Shown one piece after another: positions 1-6,045 of a DNA stretch of 7,654 bases. A program made the translations under genes and the position numbers. The stretch covers positions 2,334 through 9,987 of the forward strand of contig DCIP01000138.1 in NCBI GenBank assembly GCA_002317115.1. The letters run 5' to 3'. The notes under the pieces were generated by a model. The model saw only the letters and a program-made list of their open reading frames with translations, was not told where the DNA came from and did not search any database. This DNA is from Candidatus Scybalocola fimicaballi. Lineage in GTDB: Bacteria; Bacteroidota; Bacteroidia; Bacteroidales; Paludibacteraceae. Positions within the stretch are counted from its first letter, which is position 1; each line of letters begins with the position of its first letter.

Positions 1-1293
1 GCTTACGTCTACACAGCGTCTGGTTTCGGAGAGAGCAGCACCGACCTTGTCTTCTCAGGCACAGCCATCATCGCAGAAAATGGAAGCATGCTTGCGACGT
101 CGGAACGATTCTCATTCCAGGAGCAACTGATTATCACCGATATCGACATCCAGAGATTGCAGGCCGACCGTCTTCGCAATTCAGCGTTCATCATCGGCAA
201 TCAGAATCCAAACAAGGTCAACGATATAGAAATCAATAAACTTGGTGGCGAAATCTACGCTGAGCCAACAGAGGTCACTCGTACCTTTGCACCTCATCCA
301 TTCGTTCCGCCAGAGGACGAGATGAAGACACGTTGCAACGAGATCTTCTCTATTCAGGTGGGTGGACTTGCCACACGTTTGTATCACACAGGAATCAAGA
401 AAGCCGTCGTCGGCATCAGTGGTGGACTCGACTCTACCCTTGCCCTACTTGTGATGGTCAAGACATTTGATAAACTTGGTATTCCTCGTGAGAATATCGT
501 CGGCATCACAATGCCAGGTTTCGGCACAACAGGTCGTACCTACAACAACTCCATCAACATGATGAAGAGTTTGGGAGTGACAATCAAAGAGGTGGACATC
601 AAACCAGCTTGTTTGCAGCACTTGAAGGATATCGACCACGACTTATCCATCCTCGACGTCAGCTATGAGAACACTCAGGCTCGCGAGAGAACACAGATCT
701 TGATGGACTACTCCAACAAGATCGGAGGTTTGGTAATCGGAACAGGAGATTTGTCCGAACTTGTGCTTGGTTGGGCCACTTACAACGGCGACCACATGAG
801 TATGTATGCCGTCAACACATCTATTCCAAAGACATTGGTAAGATACTTGGTGAAGTATGCCGCCCTATACGAGATGGACGAGGCAGCAAAAGAGACGTTG
901 CTTGACGTCTGCGACACCCCTGTCAGCCCAGAACTTCTTCCTGCCGACGACAAGGGAGAGATTTCACAGAAGACAGAGGATTTGGTCGGACCTTACGAAC
1001 TTCACGACTTCTTCATCTACTACACACTCCGTTTCGGATTCTCGCCAACAAAGATTTTCTACATGGCACACAAAGCGTTTGAAGGCAAGTACGACGACGC
1101 TACAATCCTAAAATGGATGCGTACCTTCTACTGGAGATTCTTCGCTCAGCAGTTTAAGAGAAGCTGTATGCCAGACGGACCAAAGGTCGGAAGCGTCAAC
1201 CTATCACCACGTGGCGACTGGAGAATGCCAAGCGACGCTTGCAGCAAGATCTGGATCGAAGAAGTGGAAACATTGACAAAAGAATTTTGCTAA
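1..1293 (+). CDS. nadE: Glutamine-dependent NAD+ synthetase, 5'-truncated by the window edge
   Basis: Catalyses the last step of NAD+ synthesis, ATP-dependent amidation of deamido-NAD+ using ammonia from glutamine, in the cytoplasm. The reading frame is open from base 1 (AYVYTASGFGESSTD...), so the first ATG at 88 is internal. The visible 430 residues hold the end of the nitrilase-type glutaminase domain (about residues 1-100) followed by the ATP-pyrophosphatase synthetase domain. That domain shows the P-loop SGGLDS (bases 418-435) and the GTGDLSE stretch (from base 739) leading into the NGDHMSMYAVN region typical of NadE. Long two-domain NadE proteins run to about 640-680 residues, so roughly 210-250 N-terminal residues, including the glutaminase catalytic Cys, lie outside. 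The gene ends in TAA, 26 bases before a strong terminator. It is transcribed in the same direction as prfA but probably as a separate unit. Confidence 0.96.
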   Translation, partial: AYVYTASGFGESSTDLVFSGTAIIAENGSMLATSERFSFQEQLIITDIDIQRLQADRLRNSAFIIGNQNPNKVNDIEINKLGGEIYAEPTEVTRTFAPHPFVPPEDEMKTRCNEIFSIQVGGLATRLYHTGIKKAVVGISGGLDSTLALLVMVKTFDKLGIPRENIVGITMPGFGTTGRTYNNSINMMKSLGVTIKEVDIKPACLQHLKDIDHDLSILDVSYENTQARERTQILMDYSNKIGGLVIGTGDLSELVLGWATYNGDHMSMYAVNTSIPKTLVRYLVKYAALYEMDEAAKETLLDVCDTPVSPELLPADDKGEISQKTEDLVGPYELHDFFIYYTLRFGFSPTKIFYMAHKAFEGKYDDATILKWMRTFYWRFFAQQFKRSCMPDGPKVGSVNLSPRGDWRMPSDACSKIWIEEVETLTKEFC

Positions 1294-1319
1294 TTGCAGA
1301 ATTCCGAATGATAAATAAT

Positions 1320-1359
1320 GGCGACGGGAGAAATCTCGTCGCCTTTTTTAATTTTTTTT
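1320..1359 (+). terminator. Intrinsic terminator of nadE
   Basis: Bases 1320-1343 fold into a 10-bp stem (left arm GGCGACGGGA, one G.U pair) closed by a GAAA tetraloop. A TTTTTT run, AA, and eight more T follow. This is a textbook rho-independent terminator on the plus strand, directly after nadE. Confidence 0.93.
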
Positions 1360-1361
1360 GT

Positions 1362-1369
1362 TACTTTTG
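1362..1369 (+). promoter_or_regulatory. Candidate -7 promoter box of prfA (TAnnTTTG)
   Basis: TACTTTTG matches the Bacteroidota sigma-ABfr -7 consensus TAnnTTTG exactly. It lies just after the nadE terminator, about 60 bases before the prfA ATG. No clear -33 TTTG/TTG is found at the usual spacing, because that position falls in the terminator stem. The call therefore rests on the -7 box and on position. Transcription would begin a few bases downstream, around 1375, giving a leader of roughly 55 bases. Confidence 0.55.
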
Positions 1370-1392
1370 CAATCGCCTTTCGGCAATAATAA

Positions 1393-1413
1393 GGGCAGGC
1401 ACAAGACCAGCCC
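1393..1413. repeat. REP-like imperfect palindrome in the prfA leader
   Basis: GGGCAGG (1393-1399) and CCAGCCC (1407-1413) pair around a seven-base loop with a single A.A mismatch. The sequence is GC-rich amid AT-rich intergenic DNA. From memory, its form (an AGGGGC-type arm, then a TTGTG-type centre, then GCCC on the other strand) resembles short dispersed palindromes found between genes in Bacteroidales. No T-run follows, so it is not a terminator. Only one copy is present in the window. Confidence 0.4.
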
Positions 1414-1429
1414 CTACGAATAATACAAT

Positions 1430-2539
1430 ATGGCAGAGAATACACTACTACAGAAACTTGAGGGGCTTGAAATCAAATTCGAGGAGATCAGCACCCTTAT
1501 CACAGACCCGGCAGTGATTGCCGATATGAAACGTTTCGTGAAGCTCAACAAGGAGTATAGCGACCTTGAGAGAATCATGAAGACAAAGAAGGAATACGAG
1601 GCAGCTCTTAAAAATATCGCTGAGGCCAAGGAGATTCTTCAAACTGAGGACGATCCCGACATGAAGGAGATGGCCAAAGCTGAACTTGATGATCTTGAGC
1701 CAAAAATCCCTGAGATGGAGGAGGCAATCAAGCTTATGCTTATTCCGTCGGATCCAGAAGACGGCAAGAATGCAATCGTGGAGATCCGTGGAGGTACGGG
1801 TGGCGACGAGGCTGCTATCTTCGCCGGAGACCTATTCAAGATGTACAGCAAGTATTGCGAGTCGAAAGGCTGGAGCGTGAGCGTATCATCTTTCACAGAA
1901 GGTACAGCAGGAGGATTCAAGGAAATCATCTTCAACGTGTCTGGCGACGGTGTGTATGGAATCCTTAAGTATGAGAGTGGAGTTCACCGTGTGCAGCGAG
2001 TTCCAGAGACAGAGACACAGGGCCGTGTCCACACATCAGCAGCCACAGTGGCAGTGTTGCCAGAGGCTGATGAGTTCGACGTGGAGATCCAGGAAGGTTT
2101 GATCAAGTGGGATACATTCCGAAGCGGTGGAGCCGGTGGACAGAACGTCAACAAGGTGGAGTCTGGAGTTCGTTTGCGTTATCCATGGAGAAATCCAAAC
2201 ACAGGAGTCACAGAGGAGATTTTGATTGAGTGTACAGAGACACGAGACCAGCCAAAGAACAAGGAGCGCGCATTGTCTCGTTTGCGAACAAAGATCTACG
2301 ACCAGGAGCATCAGAAATATATGGATGATATTGCGTCGCGACGCAAGACAATGGTCAGCACAGGCGACCGTTCAGCAAAGATCCGTACATACAACTACCC
2401 ACAGGGCCGTGTGACAGACCACCGTATCGGATTGACACTATACAACTTGGCAGCAATCGTAGGTGGAGATATCCAGGGAATCATCGACCAGCTAATCATC
2501 GCAGAGAACGCTGAGAGATTGAAGGAATCGGAGATGTAA
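1430..2539 (+). CDS. prfA: Peptide chain release factor 1 (RF1)
   Basis: Recognises UAA and UAG in the ribosomal A site and triggers hydrolysis of the nascent peptide. The protein has 369 residues, close to the usual RF1 length of about 355-370. In order it shows an N-terminal helical domain, the GGTGGDEA segment, the stop-codon-reading region with PET (residues 192-194, the place of the RF1 PxT tripeptide; RF2 has SPF there), and the catalytic GGQ at 236-238 within SGGAGGQNVNKVES. The C-terminal part carries the YNYPQGRVTDHR stretch typical of RF1. The ATG at 1430 is preceded by A/T-rich sequence without a Shine-Dalgarno, as is common in Bacteroidota. The gene appears monocistronic, between its own -7 box and the terminator at 2574. 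The intact GGQ and stop-recognition regions give no hint of altered stop-codon use. Confidence 0.97.
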   Translation: MAENTLLQKLEGLEIKFEEISTLITDPAVIADMKRFVKLNKEYSDLERIMKTKKEYEAALKNIAEAKEILQTEDDPDMKEMAKAELDDLEPKIPEMEEAIKLMLIPSDPEDGKNAIVEIRGGTGGDEAAIFAGDLFKMYSKYCESKGWSVSVSSFTEGTAGGFKEIIFNVSGDGVYGILKYESGVHRVQRVPETETQGRVHTSAATVAVLPEADEFDVEIQEGLIKWDTFRSGGAGGQNVNKVESGVRLRYPWRNPNTGVTEEILIECTETRDQPKNKERALSRLRTKIYDQEHQKYMDDIASRRKTMVSTGDRSAKIRTYNYPQGRVTDHRIGLTLYNLAAIVGGDIQGIIDQLIIAENAERLKESEM

Positions 2540-2573
2540 TGAAATGCTAAATTAGAAATGCGGAATGCAAAAT

Positions 2574-2602
2574 AAAAGGCTGTTGCGATGCAACAGCCTT
2601 TT
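2574..2602. terminator. Bidirectional intrinsic terminator between convergent prfA and the C10 protease gene
   Basis: A perfect 13-bp inverted repeat with a GAT loop: left arm AAAAGGCTGTTGC (2574-2586), right arm 2590-2602. Its own ends supply TTTT on each strand: TTTTGTTATTTATT on plus, TTTTATTTTG on minus. It lies 34 bases after the prfA stop and 5 bases after the stop of the convergent minus-strand protease gene, so it can serve both. Confidence 0.92.
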
Positions 2603-2607
2603 GTTAT

Positions 2608-2805
2608 TTATTCTATCACCACTTTTTGAGAATAAATTCCATTTTCAGTTTCAACAACAATAATCAGCATATTTTTAGACCAATTGCTAATATCAAATGA
2701 ATAATCATATTCCAAACAAATTTCTTGAGCGACACATATACCAGATGTTGAATACACAGAAATTCTATTCATTTTCTCTGCACTTCTAATTTCCAATAAC
2801 GAAGG
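2608..2805 (-). other. T9SS type A-like C-terminal sorting domain of the C10 protease
   Basis: The last 65 or so residues follow the pattern of Por/type IX secretion sorting domains: NRISVYSTSGICV (the usual vyd..G..v strand), then DISNWSKNMLIIVVETENG, ending in YSQKVVIE (the usual closing K.vv strand). In the known system such domains direct export across the outer membrane and are then removed. The organism would need a T9SS; no T9SS component gene is in this window. Confidence 0.75.
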
Positions 2806-4032
2806 AGCATTAATTATACTGATGACATCACAACTATCTATTACAGTTGCTTCCGTAAGTTCACCATAAACCGATTTGTCATAGTTTATTCTAAAAGATT
2901 CTGTTGTCGATGAAGAACAATGGCATCCACCATCAAGTTTTAATTCCAAAGAATAATATCCAGATTCATAATTGGATAGGTCGGGAGTTAGTTTAATCAA
3001 ATCTTTAGCCACATTTCCAGAACCAGTCCAAACAAGAAATCCATTCAGATCATAAAAAGATGCGACATAACTGCTAACGTTATCGGTTTTAATCTCAATG
3101 ACTTTATTTTCTCCATTGTAATTATTGGGAGTATATCTACTATTCAACAATTGAGATTCAATACCCTCAACTCTATAACTATTATTAAGAGTAGTTACAT
3201 AAGCGAAATGATCGATAACAGTCGCTCTGGCTCCATTGCTGTTTTTGAATGTGACATTCAACCAATAATCATCCTGCGACAATTTAACTGAAGAACTACC
3301 ATCCCAAACATCTGCAATTCCCTCCTTAACAGTGCCGCCTCCTTTCCACAATAATATTCCATCACGGTCAAAAACAGAGCATTCCCAAGAATCTGCATTT
3401 TCCACACTATATTGTACTCTTCCTGCTTTTGAATATTTACAATTTGAGAATATGTAATTCCTCATTTTTTTGTAATTTATTTTTGGAGCATCCTCTCTTT
3501 TGGGATAAATACCATAAAATATTTCACGATCTTCATTGTATCGATATGTTCTGATATCTATAAATGACCCACCGTTGTTATGCCCATAATTAATATGAAA
3601 TCTATATGGATCATACTCTGAATATCCATCAATCACAAAATAGTGAGACTTGAATATTGTTCTGTCTTCTCCAAACATTATAACTGGACGACCACAATCA
3701 ATTTCGCTTCTAATGAAATCATACCAACCATCTAATGTGTTATATTTCAGCCAATCCTTCTCAGTGCATGTTTCAACATAATATCCCATTTCTTCAATGC
3801 CATCTCTGAAATCATGACGAGGTGTCCAAGAGGCATCTATATTGAATCCTGCAACCGTATAATGAGTGCCACATGCTCGCCCGACATCCTTAATAAGCAA
3901 TGGACAATCCTCAGAATCACCATCTTTTAAATAAGGAGGTATATTCTCCCAATTGTAAGTACGATATTTAGAAGTTAATGGATACTGCCACATCGCCATT
4001 ATCTGCCCAAAAGCAATTGCCGCACATCCAGC

Positions 4033-4036
4033 AAAA
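4033..4036 (-). other. Frameshift point in a T4 tract (A4 on plus strand)
   Basis: On the minus strand the codons CGC CTT TTG leave the signal-peptide frame running to a stop at 3999. One more T gives CGC CTT TTT GCT GGA TGT, which enters the catalytic-Cys frame. The -1 frame upstream is closed by a TGA about 24 bases before the TTG at 4047, so the switch must lie between that TGA and the catalytic Cys; the T run is the simplest site. No X XXY YYZ heptamer matches in the right phase, so standard programmed -1 frameshifting is not supported. Confidence 0.7.
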
Positions 4037-4266
4037 GGCGATAACAATCCTCTCCTTCTGCCGCATAATCAGATATGTGATAGTTGTAAGATGGAGAGCA
4101 ACCAAACTCTGAATTGACACTTTGTCCCCATTTAATCTCTTCTGGCACAGTTTCTCCTGAACGACATTTTTTTAGCAAAATTTCTCCTGGCGTATAGGAC
4201 ATAACATTCTCAGCCACACCTATAAGGAGCAGCAATACAAATATTCTACATTTCATATTTATTCTT

Positions 4267-4722
4267 TTATTTTAATCTAGTTAATTTGTCAAATTCCTTA
4301 TTCTTTATAACATCTCTGAGCTTTTTCTTGTCCTGTCTACCATCATCGTCATATTCATAAATTTCTTTGAATGGATTATCATCGATAATGGAATCTGTTT
4401 CTAACAAAATTGATTCTCCTGATATAATCTCATTTCCCAATCTAGACGTAAATACAATTTTGTCGAAAGCACTACTACCAAATCCAATTATATAAAATGA
4501 ATCTAATAAAGGTTCAATAGCACCTTTATTTATTCTTCTTAAAACATGAACGCTATCTCCTGGATAATTCCAATAATAAGCATATTCCGAATAATCTCGA
4601 TCCATTTTTGCTACAGTAAGCGGTCCTAAATCATTTTGCATCACTGAGGCTGGACATCCACAAAACATAATTCCCATAAATGCACCAATAAGCATTGGGA
4701 CTAAACGAAATTTTCTATTCAT
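4267..4722 (-). CDS. Predicted lipoprotein of unknown function, upstream partner of the C10 protease
   Basis: 151 residues. A basic N-terminus and hydrophobic stretch (MNRKFRLVPMLIGAFMGIMF) lead to FCGC, a workable but non-canonical lipobox with the modified Cys at residue 23. The mature part is small and acidic to mixed, with a YYWNYPGDSVHVLRR segment, a central IIGFGSSAFDKIVF segment and a lysine-rich end. I do not recognise a family with confidence; the layout faintly recalls short DUF3997-type lipoproteins, but that is only an impression. It ends 10 bases before the protease start, so the two are probably co-transcribed. Bacteroides C10 proteases are known to be encoded beside small lipoprotein inhibitors, which makes an inhibitor or chaperone role a reasonable hypothesis from context only. 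It is AT-rich like the protease gene and unlike the flanking genes. Confidence 0.8.
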   Translation of the reverse strand: MNRKFRLVPMLIGAFMGIMFCGCPASVMQNDLGPLTVAKMDRDYSEYAYYWNYPGDSVHVLRRINKGAIEPLLDSFYIIGFGSSAFDKIVFTSRLGNEIISGESILLETDSIIDDNPFKEIYEYDDDGRQDKKKLRDVIKNKEFDKLTRLK

Positions 4723-4753
4723 TCCTTGAATTTATTGATTCTACATATTTGCA

Positions 4754-4792
4754 TTCGCTATTTGTCAGATCTTAAATCTCACAAATAGCGAA
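4754..4792. promoter_or_regulatory. Long perfect inverted repeat upstream of the lipoprotein/protease pair
   Basis: TTCGCTATTTGT (4754-4765) pairs perfectly with 4781-4792. After a C.C mismatch, AGAT/ATCT adds four more pairs, leaving a five-base loop. It lies 31 bases before the lipoprotein ATG, in the probable leader or promoter region. The downstream strand has no T-run in either direction, so it is unlikely to be a terminator. Two A-tracts (A9 at 4811-4819, A8 at 4824-4831) lie just upstream in the minus-strand sense. A regulator-binding dyad or a leader hairpin are both possible. Confidence 0.45.
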
Positions 4793-4873
4793 AAGAAATT
4801 GTAAAATTAGAAAAAAAAACGGTAAAAAAAATAAATTCAGCCTCCATTTTATGTCTAATTCTTCAAAATAATG

Positions 4874-4910
4874 ATACTCAATCAAACTATGCACACGCCA
4901 ACGTGAGTAT
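4874..4910 (-). terminator. Weak candidate terminator after the DoxX-thioredoxin gene
   Basis: ATACTCA (4874-4880) and TGAGTAT (4904-4910) form a 7-bp stem with a long 23-base loop. A smaller CACG/CGTG hairpin overlaps it at 4894-4905. On the minus strand CATTATTTT follows. It lies about 35 bases after the stop of the 4945-5853 gene. The stem is short and the T-run broken, so this is tentative. Confidence 0.25.
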
Positions 4911-4944
4911 AATCGTAAACCATAAGGCAACAACAATGACAGAG

Positions 4945-5853
4945 TTATTTTTCAAAATCCGCAGTTTTGATATCTCTGTAGCCGTGGATCTTCTGGACCT
5001 CTCCATCCTTAAGACGGAAGATGGTCGGGACACGTGGAGAAACATAATATAATGTGTCCTGATCCATAGAGATGACGTTTCTGCGCTTCACCTTAGTGTC
5101 AATAAAGAAGGAATCGATTCTTTCCTCTATCGGTTCAGTGGAGATTTTCGGATCACTGAAGACGGTGAGAATCTCGTCGTCATTCCATTCATTACGAGCA
5201 AATATTCCTTCCAATCTACGTGCCGCCATCTTGCAGTGTCCGCAATGGGTGCTCAACACGCACACTACTTTTTCTCCTTCCAATGCCGACGGGAATTTCT
5301 CCGCCAACATCTCTTTCAACTTCTCTTGGCTATACTCTCTCTCTTTCACTAATCGCATGAAATCCGGACGGTTGAGAGCAAACACTGAGATCAGCGAAAC
5401 CAATCCAATCGCCACCACTGTAATAATCCAACTCTTCTTGCTCTGCTTGAAATAGGATGCCATACGATGCCCCCAAAACAGAAGCATCAGCATCATAATA
5501 TTCTTCGATATCGATTTGTCCGGACTCAAATCAAACACTTCTCCCATGCAGTGGCAATTTCCTGTGTTGCCTTCCTTTATCAATACGATAAGAAAAAGGG
5601 AAAAGGCCAGCAACATTCCTCCTGCCACATAGTCTGCCCACTTGATATTCGCAAGCAAGGCAATGCCGACTGCCAACTCTGCTGCGACTATCAGACGTGA
5701 GAATACCGCGGCAACCTCAAAGGAGACTATCTGAAACTCATACAGGTACATTTCAAAAGCTGCCATACCCAACAATTTGAGTATGGCAGAAATGACAAAC
5801 AACACTCCGACCGCAAACGTCGGAATATATTTACTTAACTTTGCAAGTTGCAT
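4945..5853 (-). CDS. DoxX/MauE-like membrane protein fused to a periplasmic thioredoxin-like domain
   Basis: 302 residues. Five hydrophobic segments are visible (about 11-29, 43-68, 73-92, 117-133, 142-160). The first four fit a DoxX/MauE-type domain, with Cys100 and Cys102 (GNCHCMGE) in the loop after the third helix. The C-terminal part (about 165-302) is thioredoxin-like: a strand VVCVLSTHCGHCKM with CxxC at 204-207 (CGHC, as in protein disulfide isomerase), Cys198 before it, and VPT at 275-277 in the place of the cis-proline. With a cytoplasmic N-terminus and five helices, both the CHC loop and the CGHC domain face the periplasm. This suggests a thiol/disulfide exchange system in which the membrane part relays electrons; direction and substrate are unknown. 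The ATG at 5853 lies inside the end of the upstream Cys-rich lipoprotein gene (23-base overlap), implying coupled translation. Base composition resembles lpxB. Confidence 0.85.
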   Translation of the reverse strand: MQLAKLSKYIPTFAVGVLFVISAILKLLGMAAFEMYLYEFQIVSFEVAAVFSRLIVAAELAVGIALLANIKWADYVAGGMLLAFSLFLIVLIKEGNTGNCHCMGEVFDLSPDKSISKNIMMLMLLFWGHRMASYFKQSKKSWIITVVAIGLVSLISVFALNRPDFMRLVKEREYSQEKLKEMLAEKFPSALEGEKVVCVLSTHCGHCKMAARRLEGIFARNEWNDDEILTVFSDPKISTEPIEERIDSFFIDTKVKRRNVISMDQDTLYYVSPRVPTIFRLKDGEVQKIHGYRDIKTADFEK

Positions 5854-6004
5854 CGTCGTCGTTCAATAGGGAACAAGAACCTTCCACATCGTACTCCTCA
5901 TATTGCTCTCCGCTCTTCGTTGTGCAGACGCAATCGTTCTCTACTAATCCTTCACATGATGTAAAGGCAAGAATGCCAAATAATGCAATCAATAGTGCTC
6001 TCAT
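5831..6004 (-). CDS. Small cysteine-rich lipoprotein (57 residues)
   Basis: ATG at 6004, TAA at 5831-5833. The N-terminus MRALLIALFGILAFTSC is a clean lipoprotein signal with lipobox FTSC, so Cys17 is the lipidated residue. The mature 41 residues hold four more cysteines (25, 27, 44, 54), with a C-x-C pair, in an acidic, polar sequence. This frame is preferred because it has a real signal peptide and ends by overlapping the start of the DoxX-thioredoxin gene by 23 bases in another phase, a typical operon junction. It starts 41 bases after lpxB. No family is recognised. The even number of mature cysteines beside a CGHC protein suggests it may be a disulfide-bonded substrate or redox partner, which is inference from context. 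Confidence 0.75.
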   Translation of the reverse strand: MRALLIALFGILAFTSCEGLVENDCVCTTKSGEQYEEYDVEGSCSLLNDDDATCKVK

Positions 6005-6019
6005 TGTTTTCCGATATTT

Positions 6020-6039
6020 AATTCCCTGACGGGATAATT
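6020..6039. other. Short dyad between lpxB and the small lipoprotein gene
   Basis: AATTCCC (6020-6026) and GGGATAATT (6031-6039) pair around TGAC with a two-base bulge. No T-run follows on the minus strand, so it is not a convincing terminator, and transcription probably continues from lpxB into the lipoprotein gene. It may be chance. Confidence 0.2.
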
Positions 6040-6045
6040 ATTATT

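Larger units (their letters stand above)
2608..4256 (-). pseudogene. C10 (streptopain/SpeB-like) secreted cysteine protease with T9SS sorting domain, broken by a frameshift
   Basis: Frame one (4256 down to 3999) gives a signal peptide (MKCRIFVLLLLIGVA...) and the start of the protease domain (IKWGQSVNSEFGCSPSYNY). The rest continues in the -1 frame, open from a TTG at 4047 to the stop at 2608. It contains AGCAAIAFGQIM with the presumed catalytic Cys (codon 4024-4026), the DVGRACG...GIEEMGYY middle region, and SHYFVIDGY with the presumed catalytic His (codon 3643-3645). Two related beta-rich segments and a C-terminal sorting domain follow. Adding one T in the run at 4033-4036 joins the parts as DCYRL-FAGCAA and yields 549 residues. 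C10 enzymes usually carry a propeptide of about 100 residues; here only some 20-25 residues separate signal peptide and protease domain. NWGW near the His is replaced by NYGH. The start lies 10 bases after the upstream lipoprotein gene. Family assignment is firm. Whether the break is real, phase-variable or a sequence error cannot be decided here. Confidence 0.85.

Noticed and set aside
1239..1517. 92-codon plus-strand frame spanning the end of nadE, the terminator and the start of prfA
   Set aside because: It crosses a strong terminator and overlaps two firm genes in another frame.
4030..4045. Programmed -1 ribosomal frameshift site in the C10 gene
   Set aside because: The bases around CGC CTT TTG do not form an X XXY YYZ heptamer in the zero frame and I see no strong downstream stem, so an indel is more likely.
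4754..4792. Reading the 12-bp dyad as an intrinsic terminator
   Set aside because: No T-run follows the stem on either strand; the T-rich tracts lie on the upstream side in the minus-strand sense.
4723..4944. Additional small gene or RNA in the 222-base gap
   Set aside because: No frame with a signal peptide or convincing start was seen; the gap holds only the A-tracts, the dyad and a weak terminator-like stem.
5072..5455. 127-codon open frame on the plus strand
   Set aside because: It lies wholly antisense to the DoxX-thioredoxin gene, has no family-like motifs and owes its openness to the opposite strand's codon pattern.
5841..6029. 62-codon plus-strand frame over the lpxB to DoxX junction
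   Set aside because: The minus strand here encodes a lipoprotein with a clean lipobox and a coherent operon position, which explains the region better.
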